Made by a program: the position numbers and the translations under genes. From NCBI GenBank assembly GCA_900771425.1, contig CAAGNV010000056.1, positions 1 through 37,687 on the forward strand: DNA of 37,687 nucleotides. Reading direction: 5' to 3'. Positions 25,601 through 32,377 of this stretch are shown piece by piece; positions within the stretch are counted from its first letter, which is position 1; each line of letters begins with the position of its first letter. The notes under the pieces were generated by a model. That model was not told the origin of the DNA and ran no database searches. It saw only the letters and a list, made by a program, of their open reading frames with translations. This DNA comes from Bacteroidaceae bacterium. Its GTDB lineage: Bacteria; Bacteroidota; Bacteroidia; Bacteroidales; Bacteroidaceae.

Positions 25601-25764
25601 ATGATACGCTCCTTCATCTCGCCCGTGGCCTTGTTGGTAAATGTCACTGCGAGTATGTTGCGGTAATTCAGCGGATTGATTATGAGAAGATGTATGAATT
25701 CAACAGCCAGCGTGAAAGTCTTTCCACTGCCGGCTGATGCTCTATATACTTTGAGTTGGTTCAT
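22600..25764 (-). CDS. addA: AddA-like UvrD-family helicase-nuclease
   Basis: 1,054 residues. Walker A is ASAGSGKT at 9-16, AVTFTNKATGEMKERI is motif Ia, and IDEFQDTSELQWDNF is the helicase DExx motif (~387-401). QVITIHKSKGLEFHTVFIP is motif V-type. The C-terminal PD-(D/E)XK nuclease is visible as RRPDRVI and IVIDYKTGKQ (~988-1013). AddA supplies the 3'-to-5' helicase and one nuclease of the AddAB complex that processes double-strand ends. The translational overlap with addB supports the pairing. It begins 77 bp downstream of the HU-LysM gene on the same strand, with no promoter visible in the gap, so the HU genes and addAB may share a transcript. Confidence 0.92.
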   Translation of the reverse strand: MNQLKVYRASAGSGKTFTLAVEFIHLLIINPLNYRNILAVTFTNKATGEMKERIISKLHGLAVDDGSADDYFGALQKLFQQEGVIYPRKKVCENAGKALNLIIHDYSHFRVETIDSFFQSIIRQLARELNLTANLRVDLNQDEALQEAVQNMIDSITEDKETYAAIKSYVWDNLEKGKKWNITEPMTEFSKNIFKEVYLKNKELMKGKTDIKTFSNFKKKLRKRRQELMDSQVAIGQQFMDLCDQHGFSVDNFFNRSRGIWSFFNKLQQGEIPEIKDAILKHLSEHWSKESAVQAMEDQFVPLLQSAIDAIRHNQPILAGINLMLTNLNQTMLLGKVNEKLRQLNDEANRFLLADTAYFLRELIAGNDIPFIYEKAGTQFQYIMIDEFQDTSELQWDNFQPLIANSLSNGNNCLLVGDVKQSIYRWRNSDWSILNDIEHSQFGNYVKQEPLDTNYRSGGNIIDFNNDFFTDVTELLIKQFNMTCNNAEELTEAIRHAYSDVRQKTKDKNVGIGYVEVKLFGNKDKEKDFVNDILAQMSETINELLNSGIRQNDIAILVREKDEAQLVSQYLSNTLPQGTNIISDVAFKLKSSTAVSLIIDILRVLAAPSDRLTRMSMAYKYYKHVGKHDDVSMHQFFAADDETINKLLPPDFVQHEQELTIMPLYELCEHLYSLFRLDSIEGQDAYLFSFFDQLAAFVHDKPATISTFITFWDEELNKASIPSAQTDGIQVITIHKSKGLEFHTVFIPFCTWPIEVSDRHDPLLWCQPHTDEFKDLPLAALKFGNDMRDSEFREEYNNEQLKTFVDNLNIIYVAFTRPSHNMFIYSGRNIKYKKDNTEYSHAYDCFDLLRTWTGDKDHVRGTLCLSDQHKETKKPSIDVGFDCPQRNAEFRQSNKSRDFINGDDDSNRDYYINKGLVIHKIMESITTPDDISRVMLSLDCEGAFPDADFRRDIEQTLHGVFTDNRVKRWFAPEWTVLNEHGIIYTDEDGTTKSRRPDRVITNGAETIVIDYKTGKQSDDHTEQVKTYIELLRQMGYPNVHGYLWYISRNDIVNL

Positions 25765-25840
25765 TGTTAGTGATAGGTAATTGTTGTATAATGTACGTCG
25801 GTCAATGGTTGGGCTCCGCGTTGGTTGGCTGGAGGGGAGT

Positions 25841-27001
25841 CTATGGTAACTTGACTTCGGTACCTATTGGTATGTTGTTAGGGTCAGGGAAGTTGTTCAG
25901 TCGTATGATTGCCCACATCGAGTCTTTGGTGTTGTAGTACTGGACTGATATTGTGGTTGGACTGTCGCCTTTTTGCAGTATGTGTACTTTCGGACGTGTC
26001 GGCTTCTGGACTTCTTCCTTTGGTTCTCGTGCCGTGGTCTCAGTGGCGTTGGCTTCATCGGCTGTTGGGGCTGGTGCGGCAACGACTTGTTCTGCCTGCT
26101 GCGCCGGTTCTGCTTCTTTGGCGCGTTTGACTTCGTCCTTTGGCAATAGACAAACAAGCAAGACCGTTATCAGCAACGCTGCTGCAACCGATATCCATAA
26201 CCATTTGTTTTCGGCAAATACTGACTTCGAGCCTGGTGTTGGCTCTGCCTGTGATTTTGGTTCCGTCAGTAGTCCCTGTACTGCTGCTTGCTCTTGGCTT
26301 GACTCTTGGTTGTGCTCGGATTCCGTTTCAGGTTTTGACGGTTCTTCTTCTGCCTGATGTATCTCTGAGACTTTAGTCTCTTGCGTTTCCTGCTCAGTTA
26401 TGACCTCTGGCTCGTGCTTTGTTTCCGATTCGGCAATTACTTCTGCCTCCTCTGTGACTATTGGTTCGGGTTGCGGCTCTTCTGTCGCAGGTTGCGGTTC
26501 TTCTGTTTCAGAACGTGGTTTTTCTGTTTCAGATTCGGGTTCTTCTGCCATAGGCTGTGGTTCCGCAGTCACTGTCTCAGGCATGACTTCATTGTCGGCA
26601 TTCTCCTCGCTGACGGCAGCAGGTGCTTCGTTTTCTTCAACTGCAGGTGTAGTCGTGGGTTGTACATCGGCTTCATGCTCTTGCTTTGCTTCGGCTGCGG
26701 GTTGCTCGTCCACTGCTTCGCCCCCGTCGGCAGCAATCTCGACATCCGACGAGAATGACATCTTGCTGTATCCGTTGATGACGATGCGCTCGCCTGTGTT
26801 GACGTTGGTACTCTCGCGGTCAGCCACTTTCGTCACCTTGAACGTACCCAGTCCCTTGATTTTTATGTTGCCGTCCTTGACGCCTCCGTCGATGACAGTC
26901 TGCACGAATGCCTTGATAAACGTGTCAGCGGCGCGCTTGTTGATGCCTGCACGCTGGGCAAGCATCTCGCCCAGGGCTTGTGTGGTTACTTTAGTGCTCA
27001 T
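25841..27001 (-). CDS. HU-domain protein with transmembrane segment and LysM domain
   Basis: 386 residues in four parts. Residues 1-95 are an HU/IHF-like DNA-binding fold (LAQRAGINKRAADTFIKAF, KIKGLGTFKV). Residues ~95-255 are Glu/Pro/Thr-rich and repetitive (EEPQPATEEPQPEP), probably disordered. Residues ~266-286 are a transmembrane helix (WLWISVAAALLITVLLVCLL). A C-terminal LysM-type domain (VHILQKGDSPTTISVQYY, then IPIGTEVKLP) follows. The LysM should be periplasmic if the HU domain is cytoplasmic, which would tether DNA to the cell wall; this topology is inference. Its ATG overlaps the upstream HU gene by 4 bp. No signal peptide is present. Confidence 0.88.
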   Translation of the reverse strand: MSTKVTTQALGEMLAQRAGINKRAADTFIKAFVQTVIDGGVKDGNIKIKGLGTFKVTKVADRESTNVNTGERIVINGYSKMSFSSDVEIAADGGEAVDEQPAAEAKQEHEADVQPTTTPAVEENEAPAAVSEENADNEVMPETVTAEPQPMAEEPESETEKPRSETEEPQPATEEPQPEPIVTEEAEVIAESETKHEPEVITEQETQETKVSEIHQAEEEPSKPETESEHNQESSQEQAAVQGLLTEPKSQAEPTPGSKSVFAENKWLWISVAAALLITVLLVCLLPKDEVKRAKEAEPAQQAEQVVAAPAPTADEANATETTAREPKEEVQKPTRPKVHILQKGDSPTTISVQYYNTKDSMWAIIRLNNFPDPNNIPIGTEVKLP

Positions 27002-27282
27002 TGTTGACCGGTGTTTAGTTTATCTTTCAGCAAGGTACTTGGCTTGAAGGTGATCGTGGTGCTGCCTGGTATTACGTGATAAGTCTTCGTACTTGGGTTG
27101 TACATCTTGCGCTCGGCTTTGGTTTTCTTTTCAAAACTGCCGAATCCCTGCAGCATGACGCTTTGGTCGCTGACTATGCAGTCAGTGATGAGAGAGGCGA
27201 ACTGATCCAAGACTTCAGTTGCTTCAACCGTTGTCATTCCGGCATTCTTGGCCAGTTCGTTGATGAATTGTTTCTGTGTCAT
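26998..27282 (-). CDS. HU/IHF family DNA-binding protein
   Basis: 94 residues, the normal size for an HU/IHF subunit, a small dimeric nucleoid protein that bends DNA. FINELAKNAGMTTVEATEVLDQF, then the beta-arm region MLQGFGSFEKKTKAERKMYNPSTKTYHVIPG followed by TITFKPSTLLKDKL, follow the family layout. The GSF...R...NP motif is intact. It is the first gene of a minus-strand cluster with its own promoter at 27306-27336, and overlaps the HU-TM-LysM gene by 4 bp. Confidence 0.95.
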   Translation of the reverse strand: MTQKQFINELAKNAGMTTVEATEVLDQFASLITDCIVSDQSVMLQGFGSFEKKTKAERKMYNPSTKTYHVIPGSTTITFKPSTLLKDKLNTGQQ

Positions 27283-27305
27283 TAGGCGAACCGTGTTTGT
27301 TGGTG

Positions 27306-27336
27306 CAAAGTTACTAATTCTTATTCATTTGCCCAA
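27306..27336 (-). promoter_or_regulatory. Promoter of the HU / HU-LysM / addAB cluster
   Basis: Minus strand: TTG (27336-27334), 20 bp, TAACTTTG (27313-27306). The leader is about 20 nt to the ATG at 27282. Confidence 0.8.
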
Positions 27337-27530
27337 GAGTTCACAGCATTTATTTTTCTCTTATAATAAAATAAGGAGTAGATGCGAAGTGGATTCCCAT
27401 GTCAGACGGCAAAAGACTTGGCTGTCCTTCGTCTATGTCGAGGACCGTGCTGACGGTGCAGTATGAGGTCAAATTGTTCTGTTACTGATAAAAAATTACA
27501 GGATGAAGTGCCCCTCTCGGATTTTATTGC

Positions 27531-27538
27531 TACCTTTG
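27531..27538 (+). promoter_or_regulatory. -7 element of the HD-MsrA gene
   Basis: TACCTTTG is an exact -7 match. The -33 position holds GTG at a 20-bp spacing instead of TTG. The leader would be about 25 nt to the ATG at 27568; longer in-frame starts at 27463 are upstream of it. Confidence 0.6.
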
Positions 27539-27567
27539 CCACGTCGATCGGGACAAGGAAACAACCG

Positions 27568-28515
27568 ATGACAGTCAGAAAAATGAATCAGACAGACATT
27601 GCACTGCAGATTGCCATACAGGCTCATAGCGGTCAGACCGACCGCCAAGGCGAGCCTTATATACTGCATCCGCTGGCCGTAGGGCTGGCGGGTGAGACCG
27701 ATGAACTCCGTGCTGCCGGGTTCCTTCACGATGTGGTAGAGGACTCTGCTTTCGGCTTCAACGACTTGACCGACCGTGGCATATCGCCAAGTGTAGTCAA
27801 TGCCCTGAGGCTGCTCACCCGCGACAGGCATATCCCATACCGGCAGTATGTTCAGACCATCATCGACTCGGGCAATCCCATTGCCTTGCAGGTAAAATAC
27901 TATGACCTCGTACACAATTATGCCCGCAGCAATGCTTTCCCCGACCTTCATGCCAAGTATGCCGAGGCTATAGAAATGGTGAAGGGTGCCATCGAACGAA
28001 ACTCGCAGACACGACTTTACCACCGCCCGGAAGGTGTGGCAGTTGCTGTGTTTGCAGGTGGTTGCTTCTGGGGAGTGCAGCACGAATTTGGTAAGGTCAG
28101 TGGTGTGCTTCGCTCGTTCGTTGGGTACACTGGAGGTAATGAAGAACTGCCTACATACGCCGATGTGCGGACTCACGCTACTCATCATGTCGAGAGTGTG
28201 CTGATTGAATACGACCCGCTCAAGGTTAGTTACATCGACCTCTGCCACGTGTTCTTCGAGATTCATGACCCAGCACAGACCGACGGCGTAGGTACCGACA
28301 TCGGACCACAATACCGCAGTTGCATCTTCTATGCAGATGCACGTGGGCAGATTGAGGCTCAGTCGGTCATTGACGACCTGCGCACTCGTGGCTACGAAGT
28401 CAATACGCTGTTGCTCCCGCTCGGCAATTTCTGGATTGGCGAGGAGTCGCATCAGCGATACTACGAAAAGACAGGCGGCGAGCCATACTGCCATATTCGT
28501 CAGCGTAAGTTCTGA
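27568..28515 (+). CDS. RSH-type HD domain fused to peptide methionine sulfoxide reductase MsrA
   Basis: 315 residues from the ATG at 27568, which follows an A/G-rich stretch 8 bp upstream. Residues ~7-145 are an HD domain like the hydrolase half of RelA/SpoT and small alarmone hydrolases: GEPYILHP (H34), FLHDVVED (HD 54-55, ED 58-59) and KYYDLVHN (D113, N117). Residues ~157-315 are a complete MsrA: AGGCFWG with catalytic Cys166, FVGYTGG, DPAQTDGVGTDIGPQYRS, and EESHQRYYEKTG. MsrA reduces methionine-S-sulfoxide in proteins. The HD half would hydrolyse (p)ppGpp or a related nucleotide if active. No substrate or coupling is shown by the sequence. The linker ILE-type region between domains is short. 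Confidence 0.88.
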   Translation: MTVRKMNQTDIALQIAIQAHSGQTDRQGEPYILHPLAVGLAGETDELRAAGFLHDVVEDSAFGFNDLTDRGISPSVVNALRLLTRDRHIPYRQYVQTIIDSGNPIALQVKYYDLVHNYARSNAFPDLHAKYAEAIEMVKGAIERNSQTRLYHRPEGVAVAVFAGGCFWGVQHEFGKVSGVLRSFVGYTGGNEELPTYADVRTHATHHVESVLIEYDPLKVSYIDLCHVFFEIHDPAQTDGVGTDIGPQYRSCIFYADARGQIEAQSVIDDLRTRGYEVNTLLLPLGNFWIGEESHQRYYEKTGGEPYCHIRQRKF

Positions 28516-28593
28516 GTGACCGAATGTAGTTGGGGGCAGGATATAACCTCTGCATAGTTGGTTGCAAAGCCAATAAGCATATAGCAGATATCT

Positions 28594-28677
28594 TACGGCT
28601 GCGTCGTGGTAGTTTACTGTCGCGACGCTGCCGTGTACTGTCGCGTCGCTGTAGATTACTACCACGTCGCAGTAGTA
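28594..28677. repeat. Four-unit 21-bp phased palindromic array
   Basis: Units start at 28594, 28615, 28636 and 28657, each beginning TAC. Units 2 and 3 share TACTGTCGCGWCGCTG in the same orientation. Unit 1 and the reverse complement of unit 4 share TGCGWCGTGGTAGT, closing the array as a long hairpin. ATCTTAC (28590-28596) and GTAAGAT (28690-28696) add an outer pair. It lies about 80 bp past the HD-MsrA stop. Confidence 0.85.
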
Positions 28678-28784
28678 CTTTTTCATGCGGTAAGATAAAC
28701 GGAATGTTGTCATCCGTGTGGTGTTAGTTCCTAATGGCAGATATGGATTCGGGTAAATGCCCTCACTTACCATAAAACACAAAA

Positions 28785-28822
28785 AAAAGTGTATCAGACA
28801 GCATGACTGTTGATACACTTTT
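28785..28822. terminator. Bidirectional terminator between HD-MsrA and GHL10 genes
   Basis: AAAAGTGTATCA (28785-28796) pairs with TGATACACTTTT (28811-28822) around a 14-nt loop, with A-run before and T-run after. It serves both converging genes. Confidence 0.85.
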
Positions 28823-28851
28823 TGCTTTGTGGATTTCCCCACATATCTTTT

Positions 28852-30360
28852 TTACAGTTTGACTTTGACTGGTTTCGACTCGTTGTGGAGTCGGTCGAGT
28901 GCGGTGATGACGAACGTGTAGCCGGCAAGTCCGGTGCCGAGCGGGTAGCGAGTGTCGCGTGTGATGGCGGCTATGTGTGTGGCGTCGTCGGTGTTGATGT
29001 CGGGTGTCTCGCCCGGAGCGAACTTATAGATGACGTATTGGATGGCGCGGTCCATCTCTTTCTTGCCCTTTGGGGCTTTCCATGTGAGATATATCTGACC
29101 GTCTTCGATTTCGATTTTAGCCTTGGTGACTTTCTTTGGCGCCTTGCTGTCGATGAACCGCATGAGAGGCTGGAGTGCTGGATAGCGGTGGTATTGCTGC
29201 TGGAGCATGGTTCGGTAATTGGCCGGGTTGTTGACTACGGCTGCCGCATACCACTGGCAACTGCCGCCTATGTTGGGCAGACTGCGCTGTATGGCGTACT
29301 TGCGTGCCATCTGATGCGTCTGTGGGTTCTGTGGGTCGGCCTCCTTCACGGTGCGCTCTACGTCCTGACCGATGAAGAGCGGACGGTTGTTGCAGTAGTC
29401 GTTCCACCAATGGCAGAGCACGTCATAGTCGGCTGCCTTCGTGCCTATGTTCCAGTAGATTTGTGGTATGAGGTAATCGACCCAACCCTTCTCCTGCCAC
29501 AGAAGGATGTCGGCATAGAGGTCGTCGTAGTTCTGTGTTCCCTTGGTGGCACTGCCTTCGGGACTGTTCACTCCCTGTGGGTTGTTGCGGTAGATGCCGA
29601 AGGGACTGATGCCGAACTTCACCCATGGGCGCTTCTTGTGGATGAGGTTATGGATGTCACGGATGAGGAGGTTGACGTTGTCGCGCCGCCAGTCTTCTAT
29701 CTTCTTGAAGCCGCGGGAGTCGTGGTAGAACTCGGCGAGGTCGGGAATCTCGAGTCCAGCCTCGGGATAAGGGTAGAAGTAGTCGTCCATGTGCAGGCCA
29801 TCGACGTCGTAGTTGGTTATGATGTCCTCGATGACGGCACATGTGTATGTGCGGCATTCTTCAAGCGCTGGATTGAAGATGTAGAGGTCGCCGTAGCGGA
29901 ACATCCAGTTGGGGTGCATCTGTACTGGGTGGTTCGGTGCCAGGGCTGTGGTGCCTTTGGTCTTGGCACGGTATGGGTTGATCCATGCGTGGCACTCCAT
30001 GCCTCGCTGGTGGCACTGTTCTATCATCCAGCCGAGTGGGTCCCATCCGTCAGCCGGCGCCTGTCCCTGCTGGCCTGTCAGGTAGCGGCTCCAAGGTTCG
30101 TAGGCAGAGCGGTAGAGCGCATCGCCCTCGGCACGTACCTGAAACATGATGGCGTTGATGCCGGCCGACTGAAGCACGTCGAGCTGGCTTGACAGCATCG
30201 ACCGCAACTCGGGCATTGACTTGCCGAGGTACTGACCGTTGACACACTGAATCCATGCCCCGCGGAACTCGCGCTTTGGATAGTCACGCTGTGCGTTAGA
30301 GGAAAGCGAAAGGTGAAAGGCGAATAGGAGGATGATAAGTTTAAGGAATGTTCGTTTCAT
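28852..30360 (-). CDS. GHL10 (glycosyl hydrolase-like 10) family exported protein
   Basis: 502 residues with a signal peptide (MKRTFLKLIILLFAFHLSLS, cleavage near SNAQ). The central domain is PF02638: FRGAWIQCVNGQYLGKS, FQVRAEGDALYRS, ECHAWINPYRAKTKG, and the acidic GLHMDDYFYPYP at about 198-209, the likely catalytic region. Then YDDLYADILLWQEKGWVDYLIPQIYWNIG completes the TIM-barrel. The C-terminal ~100 residues (KAKIEIEDGQIYLTWKAP, YVIYKFAPGET) form a fibronectin III-like domain. The family is found in envelope/cell-wall glycan metabolism; the substrate is not established. It follows cls on the same strand after a 22-bp-unit repeat array, with no promoter seen. Confidence 0.88.
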   Translation of the reverse strand: MKRTFLKLIILLFAFHLSLSSNAQRDYPKREFRGAWIQCVNGQYLGKSMPELRSMLSSQLDVLQSAGINAIMFQVRAEGDALYRSAYEPWSRYLTGQQGQAPADGWDPLGWMIEQCHQRGMECHAWINPYRAKTKGTTALAPNHPVQMHPNWMFRYGDLYIFNPALEECRTYTCAVIEDIITNYDVDGLHMDDYFYPYPEAGLEIPDLAEFYHDSRGFKKIEDWRRDNVNLLIRDIHNLIHKKRPWVKFGISPFGIYRNNPQGVNSPEGSATKGTQNYDDLYADILLWQEKGWVDYLIPQIYWNIGTKAADYDVLCHWWNDYCNNRPLFIGQDVERTVKEADPQNPQTHQMARKYAIQRSLPNIGGSCQWYAAAVVNNPANYRTMLQQQYHRYPALQPLMRFIDSKAPKKVTKAKIEIEDGQIYLTWKAPKGKKEMDRAIQYVIYKFAPGETPDINTDDATHIAAITRDTRYPLGTGLAGYTFVITALDRLHNESKPVKVKL

Positions 30361-30369
30361 TGGATGTAT

Positions 30370-30457
30370 GATGTATGGTTGATGATTTGACGTTGTATGG
30401 TTGGTGATTTGATGATGTCGGGTTGATGGTTTGATGATGCCTGGTTGATGGATTCAT
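30370..30457. repeat. Four-unit 22-bp tandem repeat between cls and the GHL10 gene
   Basis: Units begin at 30370, 30392, 30414 and 30436. They share the word RTTGATGRTTTGAT with variation at the start of each unit (GATGTAT, GTTGTAT, GATGTCG, GATGCCT). It fills nearly all of the 102-bp gap between the cls stop and the GHL10 start. No palindromic core is obvious here. Confidence 0.85.
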
Positions 30458-30462
30458 GGTCG

Positions 30463-31695
30463 TTAAAGCACGGGAGTCAGCAAGTTGCCGAACCATGCTA
30501 CGAAGCGTTTCCACTTGCTCTTGTCCTGCCAGTATTCGGTGTTCATCGGTATGCTCGACTTCTTGTCGTTCTCGAACATGCTGACCAGTTCGGCTGTCAC
30601 GTCGGGGTCGAATATCACGGTGTTGACTTCGTAGTCGCAGCGCAGGCTGCGGCTGTCGAGGTTCGACGAGCCGACGGTGCAGAACTTGTCATCGACGATC
30701 ATCATCTTGGTGTGGTGAAACCCTCCGTTGAACATATATACCTTGGCTCCGCGTTTTTGCAGCAGGCGGCCTACATAGTGCGATGCGTCGGGTGTGAGCG
30801 GTATGTCGCTCTTCTCCGAAATCATTATCTCGACCTCTACGCCACGGTCGATGCAGCGTTTCAGTGCATCGCGTACGGAGTGAGTCGGTACGAAGTAGGG
30901 GTTGATGAGGCGTACTTTGGTGCGGGCATTGTCGAGCATGCTGACGTAGAGCTGGCGTATGGACTTGTTGCTCACTTTCGGCGCACGGTCCACGATTGCT
31001 ACCTTGGCACTTCCTTTAGGTTCGTGCATAGGGAAATACTTGGCACTGACGAGCATCTCGCCGGTGGCTTCCGCCCACATCTTTGCAAATATCTCGTGGA
31101 GTTTGTTTACTGCCTCGCCCTCGATGTGCATGTGCATGTCGCGCCACGGACCGATTCCCTCGAGTCCATCGACGTAATAGTCTGCCACGTTCATGCCGCC
31201 TGTGTATGCTATCTCGCCGTCGATGACCACTATCTTGCGATGGTCGCGTGGTATTATGTGGTTGACCCATGGGGCACGAATAGGGTCGAACTTCACGAGT
31301 TGGATGCCGAGTGCGGCTATGGAGTCGTGCTGATGGCGCTTGATGGGTTGGTTGTTCGATGCATTGCCGAAGGCGTCGTACATGGCACGTACTTCAACGC
31401 CTTCCTTCACTTTTTGTGCCAGGAGGTCGAAGAGCAGCCCGGCTATGGAGTCGTTGCGGAAGTTGAAGTATTCGAGGTGTACGAACCGTTTTGCCTGACG
31501 TATGGCATCGAACATATCGACGAACTTGTCGTGTCCGCTCTTGAGCAGGTGGACTTCGTTGCCTTCAGTCACGTCGATGCCGTGCAACTCAAGGTATTTC
31601 ATCTCTTCGACGTCGCTCTGTGCCTTAACGGACAAGGCAGCGACCGACATGACGGTTAGGATAAGTAGTTTCAGTGTGAGGTTTTTTCTTCGCAT
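30463..31695 (-). CDS. cls: Phospholipase D/cardiolipin synthase-like protein with signal peptide
   Basis: 410 residues with two HKD motifs: H152-K154-D159 (DHRKIVVIDGE) and H328-K330-D335 (HHTKMMIVDDKF). This is the two-domain layout of bacterial cardiolipin synthase, which joins two phosphatidylglycerols. YFNFRNDSIAGLL and YTGGMNVADYYV also fit the family. Instead of the two N-terminal transmembrane helices of standard ClsA, it starts MRRKNLTLKLLILTVMSVAAL and has an AQ-type cleavage site (SVKAQS, ~27), suggesting a periplasmic enzyme. The start at 31695 is used because the N-terminal extension to 31752 overlaps the HAD gene. The cls symbol is a family-level call. Confidence 0.85.
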   Translation of the reverse strand: MRRKNLTLKLLILTVMSVAALSVKAQSDVEEMKYLELHGIDVTEGNEVHLLKSGHDKFVDMFDAIRQAKRFVHLEYFNFRNDSIAGLLFDLLAQKVKEGVEVRAMYDAFGNASNNQPIKRHQHDSIAALGIQLVKFDPIRAPWVNHIIPRDHRKIVVIDGEIAYTGGMNVADYYVDGLEGIGPWRDMHMHIEGEAVNKLHEIFAKMWAEATGEMLVSAKYFPMHEPKGSAKVAIVDRAPKVSNKSIRQLYVSMLDNARTKVRLINPYFVPTHSVRDALKRCIDRGVEVEIMISEKSDIPLTPDASHYVGRLLQKRGAKVYMFNGGFHHTKMMIVDDKFCTVGSSNLDSRSLRCDYEVNTVIFDPDVTAELVSMFENDKKSSIPMNTEYWQDKSKWKRFVAWFGNLLTPVL

Positions 31696-31717
31696 GATGT
31701 CTTGTGTTGATACGTCG

Positions 31718-32377
31718 TTAAAGGTTCGTGATTTCTTTTTCCAACCGCTCAACCCAGTCTTCGCCTTTGCCGATGAGCATGCCGCGTATGCCGACTTGCT
31801 CTGCTGCGGCTATGTTGCGCGGACTGTCATCAAGGAAAAGACACTCGTCGGCTTTCATCTTGCCTTCGTCGAGCATCTTGCGGAAGATTGACAGTGCGGG
31901 CTTGTAGTCGTTCATCAGGTAACTGTAGTATAGGTGGTCGAAGTAGTGCTGTATGGGGTGTCCGTCGGGACTGAACTCGTTGGTCGCTGCCCAACCCATG
32001 AGGAAGGGATTGGTGTTGCTGAGCAGACATACGTTGTAACCTTTTTCACGGAGTCGGAGCAGGCAGTCGAGGTTCTTCTGCGGCACGTCGCCTATGTAGC
32101 CCTGCCATGCCCATAGTGCACGCTCGTGGCTGTACGATGGATTGTCCTCGCCAGCGAAGAATCCAGCTTTCTCCTGTGCTTCCTTTGCCAGTCTGTGACG
32201 GAACTCGTCGGCACTGATGCTGCCGTTCTCCAGTTCGAGGAATATTCCCGTCTGACCGTATATGTTCATTTGTTCGCGGGCATCGGTGATCCCGAGTTCG
32301 ATGAATCGTTTCAATGCTTTCTCAGGGTCAAGCGTGAGTATGACTCCTCCGAAGTCGAATATTATGTTCTTTACCAT
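31718..32377 (-). CDS. HAD-superfamily phosphatase (HAD-IA, YihX-like)
   Basis: 219 residues. Motif I is IIFDFGGVIL (nucleophile Asp8, with Asp-to-Gly10 spacing); motif II region VCLLSNTNP and motif IV FLDDSPRNIAAAEQ near ~180 follow in order, and GKGEDW ends the core. The cap is small and helical. Members such as YihX are sugar-phosphatases, but the substrate cannot be read from the sequence. The start at 32377 gives the standard MVKNIIFDFGG; the long upstream in-frame extension is a shadow of ung. It overlaps the ung stop by 7 bp, so translation is probably coupled. cls follows after 22 bp. Confidence 0.9.
   Translation of the reverse strand: MVKNIIFDFGGVILTLDPEKALKRFIELGITDAREQMNIYGQTGIFLELENGSISADEFRHRLAKEAQEKAGFFAGEDNPSYSHERALWAWQGYIGDVPQKNLDCLLRLREKGYNVCLLSNTNPFLMGWAATNEFSPDGHPIQHYFDHLYYSYLMNDYKPALSIFRKMLDEGKMKADECLFLDDSPRNIAAAEQVGIRGMLIGKGEDWVERLEKEITNL

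Noticed and set aside
27496..28842. 448-codon open frame antisense to HD-MsrA
   Set aside because: It is out of register with a well-supported gene, covers its full length and has no recognisable domain or start context; long antisense frames are common in this codon usage.
28810..30192. 460-codon plus-strand frame opposite the GHL10 gene
   Set aside because: Val/Cys-rich translation with no domain; the opposite strand has a full signal peptide and family motifs.
30445..31659. 404-codon plus-strand frame opposite cls
   Set aside because: No domain and unusual composition; the minus-strand frame carries both HKD motifs.
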